Assembly (NCBI RefSeq): GCF_018784445.1
Contig: NZ_WQOH01000036.1
Location: 18,743 to 82,742, forward strand
Length of the DNA: 64,000 nucleotides
Direction of reading: 5' to 3'
DNA from: Gemmiger formicilis
Lineage (GTDB): Bacteria; Bacillota; Clostridia; Oscillospirales; Ruminococcaceae
Made by a program: the position numbers and the translations under genes. Position 1 is the stretch's first letter, and each line of letters begins with the position of its first letter. The notes below the pieces were generated by a model, which was given only the letters and a program-made list of their open reading frames with translations, did no database searches and had not been told where the DNA came from. Shown here one piece after another: positions 15,538 through 24,337 of this stretch.

Positions 15538-16716
15538 ATGCTGCAATCCCTGAAGCAGAAAACCCTGGTCGGCAAGCTGTGGGCCATCATCGTCCTGGCT
15601 GTGGCGGCCATTTTCATCGGCGTGGTGTTCGGGCCTGGCATCGCAAAAATGATCGCTGGGCCGACCTATTTCGCGCCGCTGGATGACTATGACGTCCTTT
15701 CCCTGCAAGGACAGTATCTCGAAGCGGACATTGACACCCTGATTGACTACTACGCCGAGACCGTCGTGAGCGAGAGCGGCAGGCCGGACAAGGTCAGCGC
15801 CCGCGAGTACATCATGCCGGTCAACACCCCCGACGCCACCGTCTACATCGGTGTGGAAGTGCCCAAGCCCAAAATCAGCGACGCCGAGGCGGTCGTTGCC
15901 GATACCGAGCGGCTTATCGATGACGAGGACGGCAGTTATGAGTGGGACGGCTCCTACGTGTCGGTGCGCGGCACGCTGCAGCCCATGGATGATGAGACCC
16001 GGCAGCTGTGGGAAGATTACTTCATTGACGCCGGTTTTAGCTATGATGATATCGGTCTGTTTGACGACTGCACAGCCCTTCCGCTGGTGCTGACCGACGG
16101 CGAAATCGACGGCCAGGACACGTTTGTGTATGGTTTTATGGGCGTCATCGGCGTTCTGCTGGTGGTGCTGGCAATCTGGTTCGTGGTTCATTCCCTGACC
16201 GGTGGCTTCCAGAAGCAGATTCGCAACTACATCAAGGCTTCGGACGACCCGCAGGCCACCGAGCAGGCGCTCGACCGCTTCTACGAGGACACGATGCAGG
16301 ATGGCAAGGTCCGCATGAACCGCAGCTGGCTGATGTACGACAAGGGCGGCAATTCCTGGGTGCTGGCCGGTGACGACGTGGTCTGGGCCTACCAGTACAC
16401 AGTGCGCCACAAAGCTTACGGCATCCTGACCGTGAGAAAAGAGCTGATGGTGCGCGTTTTCGGCGCAAAGGAGAAACGTGCCTGCCACGATATCTACGTC
16501 CGCAATGAGGACGAAGCGCAGGAAATTTTGCAGCAGATGGCCCGCACCTACCCGGATGCGCTGATCGGCTACGACCAGGACATTGAGCGCAAGTATCGCG
16601 CCAACCCGGCGGCGTTCCACCAGGCGGTCATCACTGCCCGCCACGCCCCAGCTGCCCCCGCAGCCGAGCCGACCGAGCCCGCGCAGGAGCCGGAGAGCAA
16701 GCCGCTGTATACCTAA
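15538..16716 (+). CDS. Membrane protein of unknown function, two transmembrane helices
   Basis: The 392-residue protein has a hydrophobic helix at about 12-32, an extracytoplasmic region of about 165 residues containing Tyr/Asp-rich segments, a second helix at about 200-222 and a cytoplasmic part (about 223-375) ending in a Pro/Glu-rich tail. GGAGG precedes the ATG. I recognise no named family. The cytoplasmic part (YDKGGNSWVLAGDDVVWAYQ) has the look of a PH-like beta fold, which is only an impression. It is monocistronic, ends at a shared terminator, and faces an XRE regulator. Confidence 0.8.
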   Translation: MLQSLKQKTLVGKLWAIIVLAVAAIFIGVVFGPGIAKMIAGPTYFAPLDDYDVLSLQGQYLEADIDTLIDYYAETVVSESGRPDKVSAREYIMPVNTPDATVYIGVEVPKPKISDAEAVVADTERLIDDEDGSYEWDGSYVSVRGTLQPMDDETRQLWEDYFIDAGFSYDDIGLFDDCTALPLVLTDGEIDGQDTFVYGFMGVIGVLLVVLAIWFVVHSLTGGFQKQIRNYIKASDDPQATEQALDRFYEDTMQDGKVRMNRSWLMYDKGGNSWVLAGDDVVWAYQYTVRHKAYGILTVRKELMVRVFGAKEKRACHDIYVRNEDEAQEILQQMARTYPDALIGYDQDIERKYRANPAAFHQAVITARHAPAAPAAEPTEPAQEPESKPLYT

Positions 16717-16729
16717 AGTAAAAATTGCC

Positions 16730-16762
16730 CGATGGCACTTGATGCCATCGGGCAATTTTTTG
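16730..16762. terminator. Bidirectional terminator
   Basis: AAATTGCCCGATGGCA pairs with TGCCATCGGGCAATTT, with A residues on one side and T residues on the other. It serves the convergent genes ending at 16716 and 16771. Confidence 0.9.
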
Positions 16763-16770
16763 GGCAAAAT

Positions 16771-17154
16771 TTACTTCTGCGCTTCTTTTTCGGCTTTCTC
16801 CGCAAAGGCGATCATCTTGCTGTAGGTCTCCTCGCTCAGGTCGTGCTCGACCTTGCAGGCGTCCTTCGCGGCAACATCCGGGTCAACGCCCAGCGCGACG
16901 AAGAACGCCGTCAGCTTGCGGTGGCGGCCATAGATGCGCTGGGCAATTTCCATGCCCGGCGCTTCCAGCTTGATAAAACCGTCGGCATCCATCGAAATAT
17001 AGCCGTTCTCACGCAGGTTTTTCATGGCGACACTGACGCTCGGCTTGGAAAAGCCCATCGCCACCGCAATATCGATCGAGCGCACAGAACCCTTCTGTTC
17101 CTGCAGCATCAGAATTTTTTCGAGATAATCCTCTGCGGATTCGTGAATATTCAT
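16771..17154 (-). CDS. DtxR/MntR-family metal-dependent transcriptional regulator
   Basis: The 127-residue protein starts MNIHESAEDYLEKILMLQEQ, the family signature, followed by a winged helix (VRSIDIAVAMGFSKPSVSVA). The C-terminal dimerisation and metal-binding part contains GRHRKLTAFFVALGVDP and DACKVEHDLSEETYSKM; the Cys, His and Glu are metal ligands in the family. It has no SH3 domain, so it is the short MntR-like type. Sensing of Mn or Fe is inferred. AAGGGGG precedes the start. Its promoter lies in the 3' end of dapF, and repeated ATTGTT motifs behind the -10 could be its own operator. Confidence 0.9.
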   Translation of the reverse strand: MNIHESAEDYLEKILMLQEQKGSVRSIDIAVAMGFSKPSVSVAMKNLRENGYISMDADGFIKLEAPGMEIAQRIYGRHRKLTAFFVALGVDPDVAAKDACKVEHDLSEETYSKMIAFAEKAEKEAQK

Positions 17155-17205
17155 GGGCGCAGCCCCCTTCCGAACTGAAATATTGTTCAAATTGTTATTG
17201 CATCT

Positions 17206-17234
17206 ATCATACCACACCGCGCGGCAGTTTGCAA
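17206..17234 (-). promoter_or_regulatory. Promoter of the DtxR-type regulator, inside the end of dapF
   Basis: On the minus strand TTGCAA, a 17-base spacer and TATGAT. It overlaps the dapF stop region, so the regulator has its own transcript. Confidence 0.7.
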
Positions 17235-18085
17235 GGCTGAATCCATACAGTTCCGGTAAATGCTGCCGCGGCTTCACCAAGTAAAAGCGCGGTATCATCC
17301 TTCAGAATGCGTACTTCCAGTGTGCCGCCGGGCATCTGCACCAAAATCGGCACGCCGCGTCCGCTGCGGCCGGTCAGCACAGCGGAGGCCGCCACGGCGC
17401 AGGCCCCGGTCCCGCAGGAGAGCGTGGCCCCGCTGCCGCGCTCCCAGACTGTCACGGCGAAGGCTGTGGGGCTGATCTGCCGCGCGAACTCCACGTTGAT
17501 GCCCCCGGGGAACGCCGGGTGGTGTTCCAGTGCCCGGCCATACAGGGCCAGGTCAGCCCCCTCGGGCGGGACATCACCCACAAAAACAACGCAGTGCGGG
17601 TTGCCCACGGCCACGCAGTTGACACGCCAGCTGCGCCCGCCCGTGCAGAGCGGCACATCCAGCAGCGGCCCGCCGCCCAGGTCGGCGGTGCCCACGTCAG
17701 CCCCCAGCGCCGAGAAATGCCCCATCTCCACCTGCCATAACCCCGCGCCCACGTGACGCAGCGTGCGCCGCCCGGCGTTGGGCGTGTCGATGCGGATGCA
17801 GTCCCGCCGGACGCCGTGGGTGTATAAAAATTCCGCTACACAGCGTACACCGTTGCCGCACATGGCCCCCTCGCTGCCGTCGGCGTTGAACATCCGCATC
17901 GCGGCGTCGCCGTCCGCCAGCAGCGGGGGACAGATAAAAATGACCCCATCGGCCCCCACGGAAAAATGCCGTCGGGACAGCGCCACGGCCAGCGCGGCGG
18001 CGTTTGGCGGCAGCCCGGCGGTGCGGCAGTCCAGGTAGATATAATCGTTGCCGGCGGCCTGCATTTTGGTAAAATTCAGTTCCAC
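17207..18085 (-). CDS. dapF: Diaminopimelate epimerase
   Basis: The 292-residue enzyme converts LL- to meso-diaminopimelate for lysine and peptidoglycan synthesis. The two catalytic cysteines sit in GAMCGNGVRC and in LSCGTGACAVAAS. Further landmarks are KMQAAGNDYIYLD at the start, RRHFSVGADGVIF and VGNPHCVVFV. A GTG at 18085 with GGGAGGTGGG just upstream puts the N-terminus at the usual place (MELNFTKMQ); an ATG 16 codons earlier would add an unusual extension. Its presence argues for meso-DAP in the wall, relevant to murE further along. Confidence 0.95.
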   Translation of the reverse strand: MELNFTKMQAAGNDYIYLDCRTAGLPPNAAALAVALSRRHFSVGADGVIFICPPLLADGDAAMRMFNADGSEGAMCGNGVRCVAEFLYTHGVRRDCIRIDTPNAGRRTLRHVGAGLWQVEMGHFSALGADVGTADLGGGPLLDVPLCTGGRSWRVNCVAVGNPHCVVFVGDVPPEGADLALYGRALEHHPAFPGGINVEFARQISPTAFAVTVWERGSGATLSCGTGACAVAASAVLTGRSGRGVPILVQMPGGTLEVRILKDDTALLLGEAAAAFTGTVWIQPCKLPRGVV

Positions 18086-18141
18086 ATGCCCACCTCCCGG
18101 CCCATCGTATGCAGCTTGCATAAAATTTAACACTTACCCCC

Positions 18142-18170
18142 TTGACATTCAGCCGCAGATACGCTATATA
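18142..18170 (+). promoter_or_regulatory. Promoter of acpP
   Basis: TTGACA, a 17-base spacer and TATATA, 36 bases upstream of the acyl carrier protein start. Confidence 0.75.
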
Positions 18171-18206
18171 TTAAATGTATATCTGTGTTTATAAAGGAGT
18201 TAAATT

Positions 18207-18443
18207 ATGGATTCCGAAGTTTTCAGCCGCATCCGTGGCTATCTGGCAGAACAGCTGGAAGTCGATCCTGAGAAGATCACCCCCGACAGCGACATCGTCA
18301 ACGATTTCGGCGCGGACAGCCTGGATGTTATCGATATGATCACCGTCCTGTCCGATGAGTTCGGCGTTGAGATCCCCGACGAGGATATCGAGAATTTCCA
18401 CACCGTCGGTGACGTGGTAAATTACCTGGAAGACCGTATGTAA
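18207..18443 (+). CDS. acpP: Acyl carrier protein
   Basis: The 78-residue acidic protein has the phosphopantetheine attachment motif GADSLDVIDMI with the modified Ser near residue 37. It carries growing acyl chains in type II fatty acid synthesis in the cytosol. GGAGTT lies before the ATG. It stands alone between dapF (divergent) and proS, away from other fab genes, so assignment to the fatty acid pathway rests on similarity to the housekeeping form. Confidence 0.93.
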   Translation: MDSEVFSRIRGYLAEQLEVDPEKITPDSDIVNDFGADSLDVIDMITVLSDEFGVEIPDEDIENFHTVGDVVNYLEDRM

Positions 18444-18500
18444 TGCTTGCGGCGCTGCTGCCGCGGACAAGTTTAGAATTTGTGTGAGGATTAACAGGAA

Positions 18501-19940
18501 ATGGCAAACGATAAGAAAAAAATGGTCGAAGCGATCACCGCACAGGAGGTCGATTTCGCCCAGTGGTATACCGATATCTGCACCAAGGCCGAGCTGGTCG
18601 AGTATTCCAGCGTCAAGGGTTTCGTGGTGCTGCGCCCCTATGGCTACGCCATCTGGGAGAACATCCAGAAAAACCTGGACGCCCGCTTCAAGGCCACCGG
18701 CCATGAGAACGTGGCCATGCCCGTGCTCATCCCCGAGAGCCTGCTGAAGAAGGAGGGCGAGCTGGTCAACGGCTTCGCCCCCGAGGTCGCCTGGGTCACG
18801 GCCGGCGGCAGTGACCCGCTGGAAGAGCGCCTTGCGGTGCGCCCCACCAGCGAGACGATGTTCTGCGACCATTTCAGCCATGTGCTGCACTCCTACCGCG
18901 ACCTGCCCATGCTGTACAACCAGTGGTGCAGCGTCGTCCGCTGGGAAAAATCCACCCGCCCCTTCCTGCGCACCCGTGAGTTCTGGTGGCAGGAGGGCCA
19001 CACCATCCATGAGACCGCCGACGAGGCCAAGGCCGAGACCGAGCAGCAGCTGAACTGCTACGCCGACTTTGCCGAGCATGACCTGTGCATCCCGGTCGTC
19101 AAGGGCCGCAAGACCGATAAAGAGAAGTTTGCGGGTGCCGAGGCCACCTACACCATCGAGGCCATGATGAAGGACGGCAAGGCCCTGCAGAGCGGCACGA
19201 GCCACTACTTTGGCGATAAGTTCAGCCGCGCCTACGACGTGACCTTCACCGGCCGCGACAACACCCTGCAGTATCCGTTCCAGACCTCCTGGGGCGCGTC
19301 CACCCGCCTGATCGGTGCCATCATCATGACCCACGGCGACGACGACGGCCTGATCCTGCCCCCGGCCATCGCGCCCATCCAGGTCGTGATCGTGCCGGTC
19401 GCCGCCCACAAGCCCGGCGTGCTGGACAAATGCCGTGAGCTGGCCGCCGAGATCGGCCGCTATGCCCGCGTCAAGCTGGATGACAGCGACAAGCAACCCG
19501 GCTGGAAGTTTGCCCAGTGGGAGATGAAGGGCGTGCCTGTGCGTCTGGAAGTCGGCCCCCGCGATATCGAAAACGGCCAGTGTGTGCTGGTTCGCCGCGA
19601 TACCCGCGAGAAGCAGTTCGTGAAGTTTGAGGAGTTGGCCACCGCCATCCCCGCCGCCATGGACGCTCTGGCGAAGGACCTGTACGAGCGTGCCCTGCAG
19701 AACCGCGAGAACCGCACCTACAGCGCCACCACGATGGACGAGGTCAAGCAGATCGCCAAGGAGCACACCGGCTTCATCAAGACGATGTGGTGCGGCGACC
19801 TGGCCTGCGAGGAAGCCATGAAGAGCGAGGCTGGTCTGTCCAGCCGTTGTATGCCCTTTGCCCAGGAGCACTTGAGCGACGTTTGCCCGGTCTGCGGCAA
19901 GCCCGCCCAAAAGATGGTCGTCTGGGGCGTAGCGTACTAA
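18501..19940 (+). CDS. proS: Prolyl-tRNA synthetase, short (archaeal/eukaryote-like) type
   Basis: The 479-residue class IIa synthetase charges tRNA-Pro. Motif 2 is visible as RTREFWWQEGHT, the proline pocket as RPTSETMFCDHFS, and motif 3 as QTSWGASTRLIGAIIMTHGDD. An anticodon-binding domain follows. The C-terminal Cys-containing module (CGDLACEEA, CMPFAQ, CPVCGKP) and the final VVWGVAY are typical of the type lacking the long editing insertion. Loss of cis-editing fits the presence of a free-standing YbaK-type deacylase at 31742. A terminator follows. Confidence 0.97.
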   Translation: MANDKKKMVEAITAQEVDFAQWYTDICTKAELVEYSSVKGFVVLRPYGYAIWENIQKNLDARFKATGHENVAMPVLIPESLLKKEGELVNGFAPEVAWVTAGGSDPLEERLAVRPTSETMFCDHFSHVLHSYRDLPMLYNQWCSVVRWEKSTRPFLRTREFWWQEGHTIHETADEAKAETEQQLNCYADFAEHDLCIPVVKGRKTDKEKFAGAEATYTIEAMMKDGKALQSGTSHYFGDKFSRAYDVTFTGRDNTLQYPFQTSWGASTRLIGAIIMTHGDDDGLILPPAIAPIQVVIVPVAAHKPGVLDKCRELAAEIGRYARVKLDDSDKQPGWKFAQWEMKGVPVRLEVGPRDIENGQCVLVRRDTREKQFVKFEELATAIPAAMDALAKDLYERALQNRENRTYSATTMDEVKQIAKEHTGFIKTMWCGDLACEEAMKSEAGLSSRCMPFAQEHLSDVCPVCGKPAQKMVVWGVAY

Positions 19941-19943
19941 GAC

Positions 19944-19977
19944 AAAAAAGGGAACGCTGCGAAGCGTTCCCTTTTTT
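19944..19977 (+). terminator. Terminator of proS
   Basis: AAGGGAACGCT pairs with AGCGTTCCCTT, flanked by A and T runs. Confidence 0.88.
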
Positions 19978-20089
19978 GGTCAGATAAGAACGAAGAAAGA
20001 AAAGGAAAAGGACAGCGCTGCCGCGCTCTTTGCCAAACTCACTTCTTTCTTCTTGGTTCTCTCTTCTCTTTTCTCTTTCTGGGTGTCTT

Positions 20090-21178
20090 ATGTCCATTCT
20101 ACTCACAACATTATTCGTTTACGCCCTCGGTCTGCTGCTCACGGCGGTGGGCAGCCGGCTGGCGGGACGGTGCACCACTTGGTGCTGCGCCCTGCTGGGA
20201 CTGCCCATGTGGGTCGTGGGCGGCACGGTTGCACCGTTCTGCCTGGCGCTGCCGCAGCTGATGCTGGCATTTCTGGCGGCCGGTATGTCGGTCACGGCGC
20301 TGGCCGTTGGCACCGCGCTGGCGGGCGCCGTTGCCAACCTGGGGCTGGCGCTGGCCGTCTGCCTGCTGAATCGTCGCCGGTATGCCACGGCGGATCGGGA
20401 CGAGTTTTGCCGCAAATGCCTGTTGCTGCTGGCCGCCTGCGGGGTGCTGGCGGTGTTTGTGCGGGACGGCGAATTGAGCTACACCGGCACCGGCCTGTTG
20501 ATGCTGCTGTTTGTGTTGTTTATTTTGATGAGCATTGCGTTCCAGCACAACTTTACCTATGGTGAAACGATCGAGGCGGTGTCCACCTCGGATGCCGTGC
20601 CCAGCTCGCGCCTGGCCACGAAGGAGTACGGCTACACGGCCCACACGATGGCATTCCCGGTCATGAGCGTGCGGAACTCGCTCAAGAACCTGGCGGGCGT
20701 TATTGGCGGGCTGGCGCTGCTGGCGGGCGGGGCTATGGCGCTGGTGTACAGCGCCACCACGCTGGCAAACCTCACCGGCACGATACAGGCCCTGTGGGCG
20801 GCGTCGCTCATCAGCTTTGGATTCTGCCTGCCTCTGCTGGCCGAAGCCCTGGAGCACCCCCTGGGGTCGGTCTGGAAGAGGTTCACTGTGCGGTGCCGCT
20901 ACTACCCGCCGGACTCGCTGCCCATCCAGCTGTTGAACAGCGCTATTTTGAACCTGACGCTGGCGCTGCCGATTTCAAGCCTGATGTACCGCCACAAGCT
21001 GCCCGTGGGTGCGCAGTTCCGCAGTTACGAGGTGCCGGTCTGCGCCGCCATGGCGCTGGTGCTGCTTCTGCCGCCGCTGTGCAAACACAAGCTCAAGCGC
21101 TGGCAGGGCGGGGTATGTATGGCATTGTATTTTGCTTATTTAGCCGCCGCATTGTTTGTGCCGAGAGCGGGGGCGTAA
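20090..21178 (+). CDS. Multi-pass membrane protein, degenerate Na+/Ca2+-exchanger-like
   Basis: The protein of about 362 residues has ten or so hydrophobic segments in two halves separated by a polar loop (about 165-210). Length and two-repeat layout, with GTALAGAVANLGLALAVCLL in the first half and ALWAASLISFGFCLPLLAEA in the second, recall the CaCA exchanger family. The acidic residue of the family's GTSxPE alpha-repeat motif is not seen in the first half, so transport of calcium is doubtful. The ATG at 20090 starts at the first helix but lacks a ribosome binding site; a TTG at 20030 in the same frame is an alternative. Confidence 0.6.
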   Translation: MSILLTTLFVYALGLLLTAVGSRLAGRCTTWCCALLGLPMWVVGGTVAPFCLALPQLMLAFLAAGMSVTALAVGTALAGAVANLGLALAVCLLNRRRYATADRDEFCRKCLLLLAACGVLAVFVRDGELSYTGTGLLMLLFVLFILMSIAFQHNFTYGETIEAVSTSDAVPSSRLATKEYGYTAHTMAFPVMSVRNSLKNLAGVIGGLALLAGGAMALVYSATTLANLTGTIQALWAASLISFGFCLPLLAEALEHPLGSVWKRFTVRCRYYPPDSLPIQLLNSAILNLTLALPISSLMYRHKLPVGAQFRSYEVPVCAAMALVLLLPPLCKHKLKRWQGGVCMALYFAYLAAALFVPRAGA

Positions 21179-21211
21179 TTGAAAAATTGCACGATTACAT
21201 TTTCGTAGAGT

Positions 21212-21300
21212 TGTAGGGGCCGCACATGTGCGGCCCGCAACTGTCCCATTATTGCTCGTCTGCCGTATACATGCGGGCCGGGCATGCCCGGCCCCTACAA
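21212..21300. repeat. Palindromic repeat pair, family B
   Basis: GTAGGGGCCGCACATGTGCG starts the element and GGGCCGGGCATGCCCGGCCC ends it, with CCCCTAC closing. The ends GTAGGGGC / GCCCCTAC are inverted repeats. Confidence 0.6.
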
Positions 21301-21303
21301 AGA

Positions 21304-21346
21304 AACAGCGGTCCACGCTTCGTATCCCGAAGTGTGGGCCGCTGTT
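21304..21346 (-). terminator. Hairpin downstream of murE
   Basis: AACAGCGGTCCACGCTTCG pairs with CGAAGTGTGGGCCGCTGTT, followed on the minus strand by TTTCTTTGT. Confidence 0.7.
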
Positions 21347-21357
21347 GCTTTGTAGGC

Positions 21358-22818
21358 TTACTTTTTCAACTCTGCGCAGGCTTCTTTGATGATATCCCGC
21401 TCGACGAAATGTTCTTTTTTGCCGTGGATGAGCTGGTAATCCTCGTGACCTTTACCTGCAAACAGGACGATGTCGCCTTCCTCAGCCATCCTGACGGCGG
21501 CGTAGATGGCCTCGCGGCGGTCGGTGATGCAGGTGTAGGGCGCGCCGGGGGCCATATGGGCGGCAATGTCGCGGATGACATCCTCCGGCGGCTCGTTGTC
21601 CGGGTTGTCGCTGGTGATGATGCTGTAATCCGCATAGGCACTGGATGCGTCTGCCAGTTCCTTGCGGCGGACCTGGGTGCGCCCGCCCACCGAGCCGAAC
21701 ACACAAATCAGGCGGTGCGGATTGTAGGCCCGCAGCGTCTTTAATGCGCTGGTCAGGGCCAGGCCGTTGTGACTGTAATCCACGATGAAGGTGCGCCCGG
21801 GCAGACCCTGCACGACCTCAAAACGGCCCTGCACGGGGGTGTGGGCCAGCGTGGCAGAGGCCTGGGCGGGCGTTACGCCGAACGCGCCGCATATGGCGAT
21901 GGCGCACAGTGCGTCCGACGCACTGAACGCACCGGGGGACATGACCTCGATGTGGGTGCTCTGCCCGGCGCAGCGGCAGACGAAATCAATGCCCAGCGCC
22001 ATACGGTTGCGGTACTGCGCCAGCATCACGCCGCGGTAGTCGGCCTCGGCCTTGATGCCGAAGCTGACCTGCTCGCCCTGGAAACCCTCGCGCATGAAAT
22101 CGCTGTATGGGTCATCGACGTTATAAACCATCGTGCGGGCGTTGTATTCGGCAAACAGACGGCGCTTGGCGCATTTGTAATCCTCAAAATCCGGGTGCTC
22201 GCCGGGGCCGATGTGATCTTCGGACAAATTCGTGAAGGCCACGACCTCAAAGGGAACACCGTCCACGCGGTGGTGGCGCAGGGCCTGACTGCTGACTTCC
22301 AGCACGCAGTGGTGTACGCCCACGTCCAGCATTTTGCGGAACAGGCGGTGCAGTTCCAGGCTCTCCGGCGTCGTGTTGGCGGTGGCCTCGTGCTGGCCTG
22401 CAATGTCCACGCCGTTGGAACCGATGTAGGCGCAGGGCAGCCCTGCCTCGGTCATGATGGCAGCGGTCAGCAGGGCCGTGGTGGTCTTGCCCTTCGTGCC
22501 GGTAATGCCAATCAGGTGCAGCTCATCGGCGGGGTTGCCGTAGAAATCTGCACCGATGACGGCCAGCGCCGCGCGGGTATCGTCGGTGACGATCTGCACA
22601 GCGTCGGCAGGCAGATCCAGCGTGTGCTCCACCAAAAAGGCACGGCAGCCGTTTTGATAGGCGATGGCGGCGTAGGTATGACCGTCCAGCCACGCACCCA
22701 CCAGGCAGACGAACAGGGAACCGGCCGCCGCCTTGCGGGAGTCGTAGATGATGGCGGTGATATCCATGTCGGATGTGCCGGTGTGGGGGATATGTTTGAT
22801 AAGGTCGTTGAGTTTCAT
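21358..22818 (-). CDS. murE: UDP-N-acetylmuramoyl-tripeptide synthetase (MurE)
   Basis: The 486-residue Mur ligase adds the third amino acid to UDP-MurNAc-L-Ala-D-Glu in the cytosol. It has the ATP loop GITGTKGKTTTALL, NTTPESLELHRLF, the central LSEDHIGPGEHPDFEDYKCAK region with the carbamylated Lys, and GRFEVVQGLPGRTFIVDYSH. The substrate-selecting motif, DNPR in meso-DAP enzymes, reads DNPD here. With dapF present in the window, meso-DAP is still the likeliest substrate. The ATG at 22818 follows AAGAAGG at proper distance. A family A repeat separates it from the ATP-grasp gene upstream, and the two may be cotranscribed. Confidence 0.93.
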   Translation of the reverse strand: MKLNDLIKHIPHTGTSDMDITAIIYDSRKAAAGSLFVCLVGAWLDGHTYAAIAYQNGCRAFLVEHTLDLPADAVQIVTDDTRAALAVIGADFYGNPADELHLIGITGTKGKTTTALLTAAIMTEAGLPCAYIGSNGVDIAGQHEATANTTPESLELHRLFRKMLDVGVHHCVLEVSSQALRHHRVDGVPFEVVAFTNLSEDHIGPGEHPDFEDYKCAKRRLFAEYNARTMVYNVDDPYSDFMREGFQGEQVSFGIKAEADYRGVMLAQYRNRMALGIDFVCRCAGQSTHIEVMSPGAFSASDALCAIAICGAFGVTPAQASATLAHTPVQGRFEVVQGLPGRTFIVDYSHNGLALTSALKTLRAYNPHRLICVFGSVGGRTQVRRKELADASSAYADYSIITSDNPDNEPPEDVIRDIAAHMAPGAPYTCITDRREAIYAAVRMAEEGDIVLFAGKGHEDYQLIHGKKEHFVERDIIKEACAELKK

Positions 22819-22835
22819 GAAAAACATCCTTCTTA

Positions 22836-23046
22836 AAAGCCTTCCCCTGAGGGGCTGCGCCCGCAGGCGCGTGTCGGAGCGCAACCGCCGTAGGCGGCTC
22901 TTGGCGCGTAGACTGAAGGTGGCCGAGCCTGCGAGGCCGGATGAGGGGCGGGGTATCGTGGCCGCCCGCTTACGGGGTGCATCGGCAGACGTGCCCCTCA
23001 TCAGTCCGCTTCGCGGACAGCTTCTCCCTAAAGGGAGAAGCCTTTT
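22836..23046. repeat. Palindromic intergenic repeat, family A, copy 4 (long form)
   Basis: It contains GGATGAGGGGCG and GTGCCCCTCATCAGTCCGC and the extra module shared with 4959-5159 (GCGTGTCGGAGCGCAACCGCC..GGCGGCTCTT). Its right end is TTCTCCCTAAAGGGAGAAGC. It lies between the ATP-grasp gene and murE. Confidence 0.85.
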
Positions 23047-23049
23047 CCC

Positions 23050-24276
23050 TTACTTCTGTACGGGGTAATACTTCTTAAACTTCTTGAACTGCCTTCTCAA
23101 CTGTTCCAGCACGCAGGCGTAGCGGACCGGGTTCCATAGCAGATCCGGCTTGTACAGCAGGCTGCATGCCTCCTTGTGCTGGGCTTTCAGCGCCTTGGCG
23201 CGGGCGACAAGGTCCTTGTCCTCAGTGTAGGTGAAAGCCACCTGCGCGGGCACATGGTGCCAGAACACCTCGTTCTTGTTCAGCACGCAGTCGGTGCCGC
23301 CGTCACTCCACTTTTCCACGACCAGCTTGGCAATGTTCATGCCGGTGGCCGTGACATAGTAGTTGCTGCGGCCCTGACGCAGGTTGATCTCAAACACGCG
23401 GTAGTCGCCGGGGGTGCCGCTGTACTTGATGTCAAAGTTGGAAAAACCGGTGTAGTGGCAGGCTTCCAGCATATTGCGGATGTTCTCTACCAGCGGCAGG
23501 GAGGTCGTGTCCTCGCTGACGATGGCGGCGTGGTTGCCCAGACCGTGGGGGGTGTGCTCCTCGACCATCGTGTGGCCCAAGCACATAGCGCGGACCTTGC
23601 CGTTCTCGTCAGAGAATGCGGTCAGCACGCGCATATGGTCATCGCCGCCCGGCACCATCTTTTGCAGCACCATCCGGTCCGGGTAGCCGCTGGCGTAAAT
23701 GGTTTTCACGATCTCGGCGGCCTCGGCGGGGGTGGCGGCGGTGTAGACCTTCTTCATCGTGTCAAAGGGGTGCTTCCAGTAGTCAACGCTGGACGACGGC
23801 TTGACGATGATGGGGTAGGCGAAGCCCAGCTTATCCTCGGTCAGCTCAGCGGCGTCCACCGGCGCGGACAGGATTTTGGAATCCGGGTAGGGGATGCCGA
23901 ACTTCTCGCAGACTTCATAAAATTCGGCCTTTTTCTGGATGGAGCCGTACAGGTCAGCGGCGGGGCCGGGGGCGATATACTCGGTCAGCTCGGCCTTGCG
24001 GCGGATGATCATAGCGGCATAGTCGTCGGTGCAGCCGAACAGATACAGCCGCTTGCCCTTATGCTGCGCGGCGAAATCGTGTAAAATGCGCAGCATCGTG
24101 TCCTCGTTGTCCATATCGGGCACGGTGGTAAAGTGTACGATCTTGGAATACTTGGTCGGGGCCATCGGGTAGCGGCCGTAGGCGTAGCTCTCGACGCCGT
24201 AGGCCTCATGGAAGGCGCGGGCAAAGTTATAGCAGTTCAGGTCTGCACCAAGGAATACAGGGATAATGTCGGACAT
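23050..24276 (-). CDS. ATP-grasp ligase, D-aspartate ligase-like
   Basis: The 408-residue protein starts MSDIIPVFLGADLNCYNFAR and ends KKYYPVQK. An ATP-grasp fold is visible: KKAEFYEVCEKFGIPYPDSK, then YPIIVKPSSSVDY (ATP-binding Lys), MVLQKMVPGGDDHMRV and FEINLRQGRSN (metal ligands). The start resembles enterococcal D-aspartate ligase, which adds D-Asp to the side chain of the peptidoglycan precursor. Its place between murE and an asnB-type gene supports a wall-related ligase. The acceptor and amino acid are inferred; a general carboxylate-amine ligase is possible. GGAG precedes the chosen ATG; an ATG four codons upstream is an alternative. Confidence 0.8.
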   Translation of the reverse strand: MSDIIPVFLGADLNCYNFARAFHEAYGVESYAYGRYPMAPTKYSKIVHFTTVPDMDNEDTMLRILHDFAAQHKGKRLYLFGCTDDYAAMIIRRKAELTEYIAPGPAADLYGSIQKKAEFYEVCEKFGIPYPDSKILSAPVDAAELTEDKLGFAYPIIVKPSSSVDYWKHPFDTMKKVYTAATPAEAAEIVKTIYASGYPDRMVLQKMVPGGDDHMRVLTAFSDENGKVRAMCLGHTMVEEHTPHGLGNHAAIVSEDTTSLPLVENIRNMLEACHYTGFSNFDIKYSGTPGDYRVFEINLRQGRSNYYVTATGMNIAKLVVEKWSDGGTDCVLNKNEVFWHHVPAQVAFTYTEDKDLVARAKALKAQHKEACSLLYKPDLLWNPVRYACVLEQLRRQFKKFKKYYPVQK

Positions 24277-24305
24277 GGGAAAGTACATCTCCAATTTTCT
24301 AAAAT

Positions 24306-24328
24306 AGGCTTCCCCCTCGGGGGAAGGC
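24306..24328. repeat. Fragment of a family A repeat
   Basis: AGGCTTCCCCCTCGGGGGAA, one terminal hairpin of the family, in the 61-base gap between asnB and the ATP-grasp gene. Confidence 0.7.
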
Positions 24329-24337
24329 TCATAAGAT

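Noticed and set aside
18189..19910. 573-codon minus-strand frame over acpP and proS
   Set aside because: Both plus-strand genes have complete catalytic motifs; the minus frame is Gly/Leu-rich without motifs.
21212..21300. CRISPR-like repeat pair
   Set aside because: Only two short GC-rich palindromes, no regular spacers and no cas genes anywhere in the window.
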